Part shown: positions 46,579 to 54,126 of the stretch, in pieces
Layout: every line of letters begins with the position of its first letter
How positions within the stretch are numbered: the stretch's first letter is position 1
Assembly: GCF_014903745.1 (NCBI RefSeq)
Contig: NZ_JACVXA010000015.1
Coordinates: 1-64,000 of the forward strand
Reading direction: 5' to 3'
Length of the DNA: 64,000 bases
Origin: Mangrovicoccus algicola
GTDB lineage: Bacteria; Pseudomonadota; Alphaproteobacteria; Rhodobacterales; Rhodobacteraceae
Notes under the pieces: model-generated
Told to the model about the DNA's origin: nothing
Seen by the model: the letters and a program-made list of their open reading frames with translations, nothing else
Database searches by the model: none
Translations under genes and position numbers: made by a program

Positions 46579-48107
46579 AAATCGACTTTTCTTATTATAT
46601 TTCAATCTTCTGGCGGCGTTTTCACTATTTCTTCGTGATTGCGGTGTTCTTCTCGGTGATCGGTGTCGCCGTGGCGATGGTCATGCCTGCGGAATATTCG
46701 GCTTCGGCGCGCATGCTGGTCGAGTCGCCGCAGATTTCCGACAAACTGGCCGCCTCCACCGTGAATGTCGTCGCCAACGAACAGCTGCAGGTGATCCAGC
46801 AGCGGGTGATGGCCCGCGCCAACCTGATCGACCTGGCCAACCGGATGGATGTCTTCGCCGACGAGCCCGGGCTGCCCTCCGGCGCGATCGTCGAGCAGAT
46901 GCGGGACAGGATAGCCTTCACCATCCATGGCGGGCGCAACGAGGCGACCTTCGTCGACGTCTCCTTCCGGGGCGGCGACCCGGATGTCGTGGCGCGGGTG
47001 GCGAATGCGCTGGTGACGCAGATCCTCGACGAGAATGTGCGCATGCGCACCGTCGCCGCCGGGGATACGATGGAGTTCTTCCAGAACGAGGTCGATCGCC
47101 TGGGCGTCGAGCTGGATGACCAGAGCGCCAAGATCCTGCAGTTCAAGTCCGCCAATGCCGACTGGCTGCCGGAGCAGCGGGAGTTCCTGTTCTCGCGGCA
47201 GGAGGCGATGCTGGGACAGGTGCGCGATCTCGACAGCCAGATCGAGTCGCTGCGCCAGCAGAAGCAGAACGCCCAGGACCTGTTCGATGCCACCGGCGCG
47301 ACCGGCGCGGGACGGCAGCTTTCGCCGGACGAGGCGGCGCTGGCAGAGGCGCGGCGCGATCTCGACAATGCCCTGGCGGTCTTCGCGCCCGACAATCCTC
47401 GCCTGAAGGTCCTCGAGGCGCGGGTGCGGCAGCTGGAGTCGCGGGTGGCCACCAGTGCCGGGGCGGCGGGGGGCACGCCCCAATCGGTCCTCGACGTCCA
47501 GCTGGCGCAATACGATCGCAGCATCGCCGACCTGGAGGCCGCCCGCGACTCGCTGCGCGCGGAACTGGGCCGGATCGAGGAGAACCTGAAGAAGATCCCC
47601 GCCACCACCGTGACGCTGGACGCGCTCCAACGCGATTTCGAAAGCACGCAGGGCCAGTATCAGGAAGCGGTGTCGCGACTTTCGGCGGCGGAAACGGGCG
47701 AGCGGATCGAGCTGGGCGGCAAGTCCCAGCGCATCAGCGTGGTCGAACAGGCCACCCGGCCCGCCAGCCCCTCCAAGCCCAACCGTCCGCTGATCGCGGC
47801 GGCCGGGGTCGGCCTGGGCCTGTCCCTGGGGCTGGGCTTCGTCGTTCTGCTGGAGCTTCTGAACCGGTCGATCCGCCGGCCCGCAGAGATCAGCGACAAG
47901 CTGGGCATCGCGACCTTCGCCGTCATTCCGCTGATCCGCACCGAGACCGAAACGCGCCTGCGCCGGGTGGTGATCTTCGGAACGCTGCTGATGGTGCTGA
48001 TCGCGATCCCGGTCATCATCTGGGCGCTGCATGTCTATGTCGTCCCGCTCGACAGTCTTGTCGAACGGATCGCCAACAAGTTCGGGATGAGCGTTTCGGC
48101 CCGCTGA
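46575..48107 (+). CDS. Wzz-like polysaccharide chain-length determinant
   Basis: A 510-residue inner-membrane protein of the Wzz/GNVR family that sets polymer length. TM1 is at about 14-37 (FHYFFVIAVFFSVIGVAVAM). The Wzz domain opens with MPAEYSASARMLVESPQISD. A long periplasmic coiled-coil region runs from about 150 to 370 (EVDRLGVELDDQSAKILQFK, VRDLDSQIESLRQQKQNAQD). The proline-rich ARP-type segment TRPASPSKPNRPLI precedes TM2 (about 400-425). An extra hydrophobic segment sits near the C-terminus (VVIFGTLLMVLIAIPVIIWA). There is no fused kinase domain; CpsD follows as a separate gene 33 nt downstream, as in Gram-positive-like split systems and exosortase loci. Confidence 0.88.
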   Translation: MKIDFSYYISIFWRRFHYFFVIAVFFSVIGVAVAMVMPAEYSASARMLVESPQISDKLAASTVNVVANEQLQVIQQRVMARANLIDLANRMDVFADEPGLPSGAIVEQMRDRIAFTIHGGRNEATFVDVSFRGGDPDVVARVANALVTQILDENVRMRTVAAGDTMEFFQNEVDRLGVELDDQSAKILQFKSANADWLPEQREFLFSRQEAMLGQVRDLDSQIESLRQQKQNAQDLFDATGATGAGRQLSPDEAALAEARRDLDNALAVFAPDNPRLKVLEARVRQLESRVATSAGAAGGTPQSVLDVQLAQYDRSIADLEAARDSLRAELGRIEENLKKIPATTVTLDALQRDFESTQGQYQEAVSRLSAAETGERIELGGKSQRISVVEQATRPASPSKPNRPLIAAAGVGLGLSLGLGFVVLLELLNRSIRRPAEISDKLGIATFAVIPLIRTETETRLRRVVIFGTLLMVLIAIPVIIWALHVYVVPLDSLVERIANKFGMSVSAR

Positions 48108-48140
48108 CCAGTCGCGTGTCCGGAGCCAGGAGGTAGATCA

Positions 48141-48980
48141 ATGGAAAGACTTCAGAATGCCCTCCAGCGTGCCCGCGAGAAGCGCGGCGGGCTGTCCGGC
48201 CGGGAGGCCGCCCCCGCCAGGAGCCCCCGCGCCGCGGCCGATGACGCGGCGGTGGCCGCCCGCTGGGCGGCGCTCAAGCCCTTCGTGCCCAATCCGCGCG
48301 ACCTGCAGCACAGCCGCGTGGTGTCCTTCTTCGGCAAGCAGCAGGCCGGGCCTTTCGACATGATGCGCACCAAGGTGCTGCAGCAGGCGAAGGCCAAGGG
48401 GTGGAAACGGCTCGTCGTGACCTCGGCCACGCCGAAATGCGGCAAGACCACCATCACGGCCAACCTCTCCTTCAGCCTGGCGCGGCAGTCCGATCTGAGG
48501 GTGATGGTCATCGAGCTGGACCTGCGCCGCCCCAGCCTTGCCCGCGTGCTGGGACTGAAGGAGCCGCATTACTTCGCCAAGGTCCTCGCCGGGCTCGAAC
48601 CGGCCGAGCAGCACCTGGCCTGCTATGGCGGAAACCTGGCCTTCGGCACGAACCTGGCGGCCGAGGCCAATTCCTCCGAGCTGCTCCAGAGCGCCCGCAC
48701 GCGCGAGGTGCTGACCGCGCTGGAGGAAACCTACCGGCCCGACCTGACCATTTTCGACACCGCGCCGCTGCTGGCCAGCGATGACACGATCGGGTTCCTC
48801 GAACATGTCGATGCCGCGCTTCTGATCGCGGCGGCCGAGCAGACCACGATCGACGAACTCGATGTCGCCGAAAGCGAGATCAGCGAGATGACCGAGGTGA
48901 TGGGCGTGGTGCTGAACAAGACGCGCTATGCGCCCAGCGGCTACGGCTACGAATACGGCTACGGTTACGGCACCTATTGA
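48141..48980 (+). CDS. CpsD/BY-kinase-like tyrosine autokinase with a tyrosine-rich tail
   Basis: A 279-residue bacterial tyrosine kinase with a P-loop fold. Walker A is at 95-104 (SATPKCGKTT; the usual SPGEGKT appears as PKCGKTT). Walker A-prime is ELDLRRP (125-131), with Glu in place of the usual first Asp. Walker B is LTIFDTAPLL. The tail GYGYEYGYGYGTY holds six tyrosines among 13 residues, a typical autophosphorylation cluster. AGGAGG lies 7 nt before the ATG. It works with the Wzz-like protein upstream to regulate polymer length and export. The N-terminal 60 residues are basic and helical. Confidence 0.9.
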   Translation: MERLQNALQRAREKRGGLSGREAAPARSPRAAADDAAVAARWAALKPFVPNPRDLQHSRVVSFFGKQQAGPFDMMRTKVLQQAKAKGWKRLVVTSATPKCGKTTITANLSFSLARQSDLRVMVIELDLRRPSLARVLGLKEPHYFAKVLAGLEPAEQHLACYGGNLAFGTNLAAEANSSELLQSARTREVLTALEETYRPDLTIFDTAPLLASDDTIGFLEHVDAALLIAAAEQTTIDELDVAESEISEMTEVMGVVLNKTRYAPSGYGYEYGYGYGTY

Positions 48981-49069
48981 GCCGGGCAGGGCGGTTCCGG
49001 CCGCCCGGGCCGCGGCCTTCCGCCGCGCCGCTTCTTGCTGGGCCGGGATGCAGCCTCTATGTGCATCCC

Positions 49070-49870
49070 ATGAAGCCGGTTTTCCCTTTTTTCCGCCGCG
49101 CGCCGCGCGTGAACGTGATCCACCTGCAGGGGGTCATCGCCGCCAGGTCGAGGGGCAATGCGCTCAGCGACCGTGCCCTTGCCCCGCTGATCGAGAAGGC
49201 CTTTGCGCGCGGGCGCCCCTCGGCAGTCGCGCTCGTCGTGAACTCGCCCGGCGGCAGCCCGGTGCAATCCTCGCTGATCGGCGCGCGCATCCGCCGCCTG
49301 TCCGAGGAAGAGAAGGTCCCCGTCCACGCCTTTGTCGAGGACGTGGCGGCCTCGGGCGGCTATTGGCTGGCCTCGGCTGCGGACCGGATCTGGGCCGATC
49401 CCTGTTCCGTGCTGGGGTCGATCGGGGTCATCTCCTCCTCCTTCGGGGCGCATGAGCTGATCGCCCGTCACGGGATCGAACGGCGGGTGCATACCGCCGG
49501 CCAGTCCAAGAGCATGCTGGATCCGTTCCGCCCCGAGGCGGAGGAGGACGTGGCGCGGCTCGACGGGATCCTGTCGCAGATCCACGAGGCCTTCATCGCG
49601 CAGATCCGCGACCGGCGCGGACCGAGCCTGGCGCAGGACCGGGACCTGTTCACCGGCGAGGTCTGGATCGGGCAGAGCGCGGTCGATCTGGGGCTGGCCG
49701 ACGGCATCGCGCATCTGAAACCGAAGATGCAGGAGCTGTTCGGAGAGAAGGTGCGGTTCTCCGTCTTCTCCCGCCGCCGCGGGCTGATCCCGGGTCTCGG
49801 GGCACGGATCGCGGGGGATCTGGGACTGGCGATCGAGGAACGGGCGCTCTATGCCCGCTACGGGCTGTGA
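49070..49870 (+). CDS. S49 family signal-peptide-peptidase-like serine protease (SppA-type)
   Basis: A 266-residue short SppA/S49 protease. The ATG giving MKPVFPFFRRAPRVNVIHLQ is used. The catalytic Ser95 is in DVAASGGYWLASAA and Lys147 in GQSKSMLDPF, the Ser-Lys dyad of the family. VVNSPGGSPVQSSLIGARIR and DPCSVLGSIGVI are further signatures. No strong signal anchor is seen, so it could be a cytoplasmic-face form. It is 89 nt downstream of the CpsD-like kinase. Its placement at the end of the EPS arm, with a rhomboid at the other end, is notable, but S49 genes also occur outside such loci, so function within the locus is open. Confidence 0.88.
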   Translation: MKPVFPFFRRAPRVNVIHLQGVIAARSRGNALSDRALAPLIEKAFARGRPSAVALVVNSPGGSPVQSSLIGARIRRLSEEEKVPVHAFVEDVAASGGYWLASAADRIWADPCSVLGSIGVISSSFGAHELIARHGIERRVHTAGQSKSMLDPFRPEAEEDVARLDGILSQIHEAFIAQIRDRRGPSLAQDRDLFTGEVWIGQSAVDLGLADGIAHLKPKMQELFGEKVRFSVFSRRRGLIPGLGARIAGDLGLAIEERALYARYGL

Positions 49871-49874
49871 CGGC

Positions 49875-50045
49875 GTGATCAAGATCGTCACTCTTTTCCT
49901 GATCGGCATGGCGGTGCTTGCCATGTTCGGCAAGCTGCGCCTGCCGCGCCGCCCGAAAAGCCTGGGGGCGCCGCGCCGGTGCCCGCATTGCAACAGTTTT
50001 CTGATCGGCCGCTCTGGCTGCAACTGCGATCAAGGTGAAAAGTGA
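49875..50045 (+). CDS. Short membrane protein with a CxxC/CxC zinc-ribbon-like tail
   Basis: A 56-residue protein from a GTG start 4 nt after the S49 stop. It has one hydrophobic segment (KIVTLFLIGMAVLAMFGKL, 3-21), a basic linker (RLPRRPKSLGAPRR) and a four-cysteine tail, Cys36/Cys39 in RCPHCN and Cys49/Cys51 in GCNC, which looks like a small zinc ribbon. An ATG at 49851 would overlap the protease. The stop overlaps the start of the CaCA antiporter gene. It resembles small conserved proteins of Rhodobacterales without assigned function. Confidence 0.6.
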   Translation: MIKIVTLFLIGMAVLAMFGKLRLPRRPKSLGAPRRCPHCNSFLIGRSGCNCDQGEK

Positions 50046-50998
50046 TGATGGATTGGGTCTATACCGGGCTGGGTCTGGTGATCCTGCTGCTGGCGGGCGA
50101 TGCGCTGGTGAAGGGGGCGGTGAACCTCGCCCTGCGGCTGGGCATCCCGGCGCTGATCGTGGGGCTGACCATCGTCGCCTTCGGCACCTCGGCGCCGGAA
50201 CTGCTGATCAGCATCCGGGCGGTGCTGGATGGCGCGCCGGGCATCGCCCTGGGCAACGTCGTCGGGTCGAACACCGCGAATATCCTGCTGGTGCTGGGCA
50301 TTCCCGCCCTGATCGCGCCGATCCTCACCAGCCAGTGCGACACGCGCAAGACCTATCTGGGGATGCTGGCAGCCAGCGTTCTGTTCATCGTGATCTGCTT
50401 CTTGGGGCCGATCACCTGGATCCACGGGCTGGTCCTTCTGGCCGGGCTGGCGCTTCTGCTGTGGGACCAGGCGCGCGATGCGCGGGCCCACCGTGCCCAG
50501 GGCGAGGCGGCCGTTGACGAAGCCGAGGATCTGGAGGGCGCCGATCCCGCCATGCCGGGCTGGAAGGTCGGGGTCTGGCTGGTGCTGGGCCTGATCGGCC
50601 TGCCCCTGGGGGCCAACCTGCTGGTTGAAGGGGCGGTCAATATCGCCCGCGACTTCGGAATTTCCGAAACGGCGATCGGGCTCACGCTGGTGGCGGTGGG
50701 CACATCGCTTCCGGAACTTGCCACCACCGTCGTGGCCGCCATGCGCCGCCATGCCGAGGTGGCGCTCGGCAATGTCATCGGATCGAACATGTTCAACCTG
50801 CTGGGCATCATGGGGGTGACCGGCCTGATTCGGCCGGTGCCGGTGGAGGCCCAGTTCCTGACCACCGACCTGTGGGTGATGCTGGGCGCGTCGCTCCTGC
50901 TGATCCCCTTCGTGCTGATGGGTCGCAACCTGACCCGTCTTGCCGGGGCGGGGCTGCTTGCGCTTTATGCGGGCTACCTGGCGATCGTGCTGGGCTGA
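50045..50998 (+). CDS. Calcium/sodium antiporter family (CaCA, YrbG-like) membrane protein
   Basis: A 317-residue cation exchanger with about ten hydrophobic helices in two inverted halves. It has both alpha-repeat motifs: GTSAPELLIS and GNVVGSNTANILL (first half), GTSLPELATTV and GNVIGSNMFNLLGI (second half). The middle loop is charged (EAAVDEAEDLEGADP). An AAGGTGAAAAG ribosome site lies before ATGATG; GTG 50042 and ATG 50048 are alternative starts. It overlaps the previous small gene by one base. It probably exports Ca2+ or exchanges Na+, with substrate by family only. Next gene, an SDR, is 11 nt downstream. Confidence 0.9.
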   Translation: MMDWVYTGLGLVILLLAGDALVKGAVNLALRLGIPALIVGLTIVAFGTSAPELLISIRAVLDGAPGIALGNVVGSNTANILLVLGIPALIAPILTSQCDTRKTYLGMLAASVLFIVICFLGPITWIHGLVLLAGLALLLWDQARDARAHRAQGEAAVDEAEDLEGADPAMPGWKVGVWLVLGLIGLPLGANLLVEGAVNIARDFGISETAIGLTLVAVGTSLPELATTVVAAMRRHAEVALGNVIGSNMFNLLGIMGVTGLIRPVPVEAQFLTTDLWVMLGASLLLIPFVLMGRNLTRLAGAGLLALYAGYLAIVLG

Positions 50999-51009
50999 GG
51001 AGGACGGAC

Positions 51010-51789
51010 ATGGGCATCGCGCTGATCACCGGGGCGGGAAAGCGGCTGGGCCGGGCCATGGCGCTGAGCTTGGCGGAGCAGGGGCATGACATCGCCGTGC
51101 ATTACGCCAGCTCCGCCACCGAGGCGGAAAGCCTCTGCGCGGAGCTGCGCGCCATGGGCCGCGAGGCGCGGGCCTTCCGGGCCGACCTGACGGTGGAGGC
51201 CGATATCCAGGGCCTGGTCCCCGCGGTGCGTGCCGCCTTCGGGCGGCCGCTGACGGTGCTGGTGAACAATGCCTCGATTTTCGAATACGACAGTATCGCC
51301 AGTGCCACGCGGGACAGCTGGGACCGCCATTTCGAAAGCAACCTGCGCGCGCCCTTCGTGCTGATCCAGGCCTTTGCCGCCCAGGTGCCCGACCCGGTGA
51401 CGGATGCCGCGGGCGAGCCGGTGGCGCAGGGGGTCGTGGTCAACATGATCGACCAGCGGGTGCGCAAGCTGACGCCGGAATTCACCACCTACACCCTGGC
51501 CAAGGCGGCGCTGTGGACCCTGACGCAGACGGCGGCGCAGGGGCTGGCGCCCCGGGTCAGGGTCAACGCGATCGGGCCCGGGCCGACCATGCAGGGGGCC
51601 CGGCAGAGCGCCGAGCATTTCGCGGCGCAGCGGGCCGCGACCGTGCTGGAACGGGGGGCCGATCCGGGCGATATCTGCGCCGCGCTGCGCTATCTGGTCG
51701 AGGCGCGCAGCGTCACGGGGCAGCTGATCTGCACCGATGGCGGTCAGCATCTGGCCTGGCGCACGCCCGACGTGCTTGGCGTCGAGTAA
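51010..51789 (+). CDS. Short-chain dehydrogenase, pteridine-reductase-like
   Basis: A 259-residue SDR oxidoreductase. The coenzyme loop TGAGKRLG (7-14) contains the Arg typical of NADPH-preferring pteridine reductases. NNAS is at 86-89. The active-site pair is Tyr161 and Lys165 in TTYTLAKAAL. The usual catalytic Ser position reads VVNMIDQRVRK with Asp148, as in PTR1/FolM pteridine reductases. It is therefore more likely to reduce dihydrobiopterin or dihydrofolate-type substrates than an alcohol. GAGGAGG precedes the ATG. It follows the antiporter closely (11 nt) and is the last gene before an AT-rich leader of uvrC. Confidence 0.85.
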   Translation: MGIALITGAGKRLGRAMALSLAEQGHDIAVHYASSATEAESLCAELRAMGREARAFRADLTVEADIQGLVPAVRAAFGRPLTVLVNNASIFEYDSIASATRDSWDRHFESNLRAPFVLIQAFAAQVPDPVTDAAGEPVAQGVVVNMIDQRVRKLTPEFTTYTLAKAALWTLTQTAAQGLAPRVRVNAIGPGPTMQGARQSAEHFAAQRAATVLERGADPGDICAALRYLVEARSVTGQLICTDGGQHLAWRTPDVLGVE

Positions 51790-51907
51790 CCCCGCCCGTC
51801 CCAGTTGTGCACCGGTCGCAATGTCTTCACGGAATGTTTAAGGAATTGTTAGAAAACTCAGCTTCTTACGGCGCTGCCGAAAAAGTTTTGTTTTCTTTCA
51901 ATGCCTT

Positions 51908-51935
51908 GAATTTTGGCCCAAGTTTTGGGCAATTC
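51908..51935. promoter_or_regulatory. Interrupted inverted repeat in the AT-rich uvrC leader
   Basis: GAATT-TTG-GCCCAA-GTT-TTGGGC-AATTC: two matching arms with a 3-nt interruption on one side. It sits about 140 nt upstream of uvrC. Its core resembles the palindrome TTTTGGGCCCAAAA between uppP and gltD. Confidence 0.35.
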
Positions 51936-51992
51936 GGGGAAGGACCCGTGAAACAACGGAAAATCCCATCTGCCCATAAGTTTTCGACAGAC

Positions 51993-52001
51993 TTATCCAC
52001 A
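51993..52001 (+). promoter_or_regulatory. Perfect DnaA-box sequence upstream of uvrC
   Basis: TTATCCACA, the consensus high-affinity DnaA box, 75 nt before the uvrC ATG in a stretch with about 40-50 percent G+C. It is a single copy. It may mark DnaA-controlled transcription of uvrC or be coincidence. Confidence 0.4.
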
Positions 52002-52075
52002 GGTTCCGTGGGTATGTTCGCCCTTGAGATCGCGGCTGAAAGCAGGCAGGGCTCGGGGAATCACGGAAAGCTGCC

Positions 52076-53950
52076 ATGACGCCCGAAACCGATCGCACCG
52101 AGGCCGCGCCGCTGACGGGCCATGCCCGGATCGCGGATTACCTGCGCAACCTGGAAACGGCGCCGGGCGTGTACCGCATGCTCGACGACCAGCAGCGCGT
52201 CCTCTATGTCGGCAAGGCGCGCAACCTGCGCGCGCGGGTCTCCAGCTATGCCCGGCCGCAGGGCCATTCCCCGCGGATTGCGCGGATGATCTCGGAAACA
52301 GCGTCGATGATGTTCCTCACGACGCGCACCGAGACGGAGGCGCTGCTGCTGGAGCAGAACCTGATCAAGCAGCTGAAGCCGCGCTACAACGTGCTGCTGC
52401 GCGACGACAAGAGCTTTCCCAACATCCATGTCAGCAGCCATGCCTTCCCGCAGATCGCCAAGCATCGGGGCAAGAAATCGGCGCCGGGGCGCTATTACGG
52501 GCCCTTTGCCTCGGCGGGGGCGGTGAACCGCACGCTCAACCAGCTTCAGAAGGTGTTCCTGCTGCGCAGCTGCAGCGACAGCCAGTTCGAGGGCCGTACC
52601 CGGCCCTGCCTGCTCTACCAGATCAAGCGCTGCAGCGCGCCCTGCGTGGGCCATGTCTCGGAAGCTGAATATCGCGGGCTGGTCCGCGATGCCGAGGATT
52701 TCCTGGCGGGCAAGTCCACCCGCGTCCAGGCCCAGCTGGCCGAGGAGATGGCCAAGGCGGCAGAGGCGATGGAGTTCGAGCGCGCGGCGGCCCTGCGCGA
52801 CCGCATCCGCGCGATGACCCAGGTGCAGACAGCCCAGGGCATCAATCCCCGCGGCGTGGCCGAGGCCGACATCATCGCGCTTCACGCCGAGAACGGGCAG
52901 GCCTGCGTGCAGGTGTTCTTCATCCGGGCCAACCAGAACTGGGGCAATCGCGACTATTACCCGCGCGTCGGCGAGGGGGCGGGCGAAACCGAGATCATGG
53001 AGGCCTTCCTGGGCCAGTTCTACGCCGATCGCGAACCGCCGCGGCTGATCCTTCTGTCTCACGGGATCGAGGACGAGGACCTGATGCTCGAGGCGCTGTC
53101 GCAGAAGGCCGGGCGGAAGGTGGAGATCGCCATGCCCCAGCGCGGCGAGAAATCCGAGCTCGTGGCCGGGGCGCTGCGCAATGCCCGCGAGAGCCTGGCG
53201 CGCCGCATGTCCGAAAGCGCCACGCAGGGGCGGCTCCTGCGCGGGCTGGCCGAGGCCTTCGGACTGGATGGCCCGCCCCAGCGGATCGAGGTCTACGACA
53301 ACTCCCACATCCAGGGCACGAACGCGGTCGGCGGCATGATCGTGGCGGGGGCCGAGGGGTTCCTGAAGAACCAGTACCGCAAGTTCAACATCCGCGGCGA
53401 CGACCTGGTGCCGGGCGACGATTTCGGCATGATGAAGGAGGTGCTGACCCGCCGTTTCAAGCGCCTGCTGAAGGAGGACCCGGACCGGACGCTGGGCCTG
53501 TGGCCGGATCTTCTGCTGATCGATGGCGGCGCCGGGCAGGTCAGCGCCGTGCACGAGATCATGCAGGAATACGGCGTCGAGGACATCCCGATGGTCGGTG
53601 TCGCCAAGGGCATCGACCGCGATGCGGGCAAGGAGGAATTCCACCGCATCGGCCAGCGCCCCATGGCCCTGCGCCGCAACGACCCGGTCCTGTATTTCAT
53701 CCAGCGCCTGCGCGACGAGGCCCATCGCTTCGCCATCGGCACCCACCGGGCGAAACGCGCCAAGGCGGTCGGGGCGACACCGCTGGACGAGGTCCCGGGC
53801 GTGGGCGCGGCGCGCAAGCGGGCGCTTCTGGCGCATTTCGGGTCGGCCAAGGCGGTCAGCCGCGCCAACCTGGCCGATCTGCGCGCGGTCGACGGGATTT
53901 CCGAAAGCATGGCGCAGAAGATCTACGATTTCTTCCACGCCGCAGGCTGA
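52076..53950 (+). CDS. uvrC: Excinuclease ABC subunit UvrC
   Basis: Makes the dual incision in nucleotide excision repair with UvrA and UvrB. The 624-residue protein has the GIY-YIG nuclease at residues 31-60 ([20 protein letters not shown]). The UVR/UvrB-binding segment [20 protein letters not shown] follows, then the RNase H-like C-terminal nuclease ([33 protein letters not shown]). A helix-hairpin-helix pair closes the protein ([20 protein letters not shown]). The ATG has a weak ribosome site. The preceding 286-nt leader is AT-rich with a DnaA box. In many alphaproteobacteria pgsA follows directly; here a sulfotransferase gene intervenes in opposite orientation. Confidence 0.97.
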   Translation: MTPETDRTEAAPLTGHARIADYLRNLETAPGVYRMLDDQQRVLYVGKARNLRARVSSYARPQGHSPRIARMISETASMMFLTTRTETEALLLEQNLIKQLKPRYNVLLRDDKSFPNIHVSSHAFPQIAKHRGKKSAPGRYYGPFASAGAVNRTLNQLQKVFLLRSCSDSQFEGRTRPCLLYQIKRCSAPCVGHVSEAEYRGLVRDAEDFLAGKSTRVQAQLAEEMAKAAEAMEFERAAALRDRIRAMTQVQTAQGINPRGVAEADIIALHAENGQACVQVFFIRANQNWGNRDYYPRVGEGAGETEIMEAFLGQFYADREPPRLILLSHGIEDEDLMLEALSQKAGRKVEIAMPQRGEKSELVAGALRNARESLARRMSESATQGRLLRGLAEAFGLDGPPQRIEVYDNSHIQGTNAVGGMIVAGAEGFLKNQYRKFNIRGDDLVPGDDFGMMKEVLTRRFKRLLKEDPDRTLGLWPDLLLIDGGAGQVSAVHEIMQEYGVEDIPMVGVAKGIDRDAGKEEFHRIGQRPMALRRNDPVLYFIQRLRDEAHRFAIGTHRAKRAKAVGATPLDEVPGVGAARKRALLAHFGSAKAVSRANLADLRAVDGISESMAQKIYDFFHAAG

Positions 53951-54126
53951 GCAAAGGCCTTGCTCCAAGGGCCGCTGCGCGTGCCGCGGGGCAGGGGCCC
54001 GGCTGTCCCTGCGGTCGCCGGAAGGCGCCCGGTCGCGGGACCGGCCGCGCCCGCCGTCCTGCCCGCAACCGCGCCGGTGCAGGGCTGCAGGGTTGCGCGC
54101 CGCCCGGGCCGCGGAAGGCTGACGCG

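Noticed and set aside
52003-52019. Possible alphaproteobacterial LexA box (GTTC-N7-GTTC) in front of uvrC
   Set aside because: The two GTTC halves are separated by 9 nt rather than 7, so it does not fit the known SOS box.
51790-52075. Possible replication origin in the AT-rich uvrC leader
   Set aside because: Only one DnaA box is present, with no repeats, no parA/parB, dnaA, hemE or similar origin neighbours.
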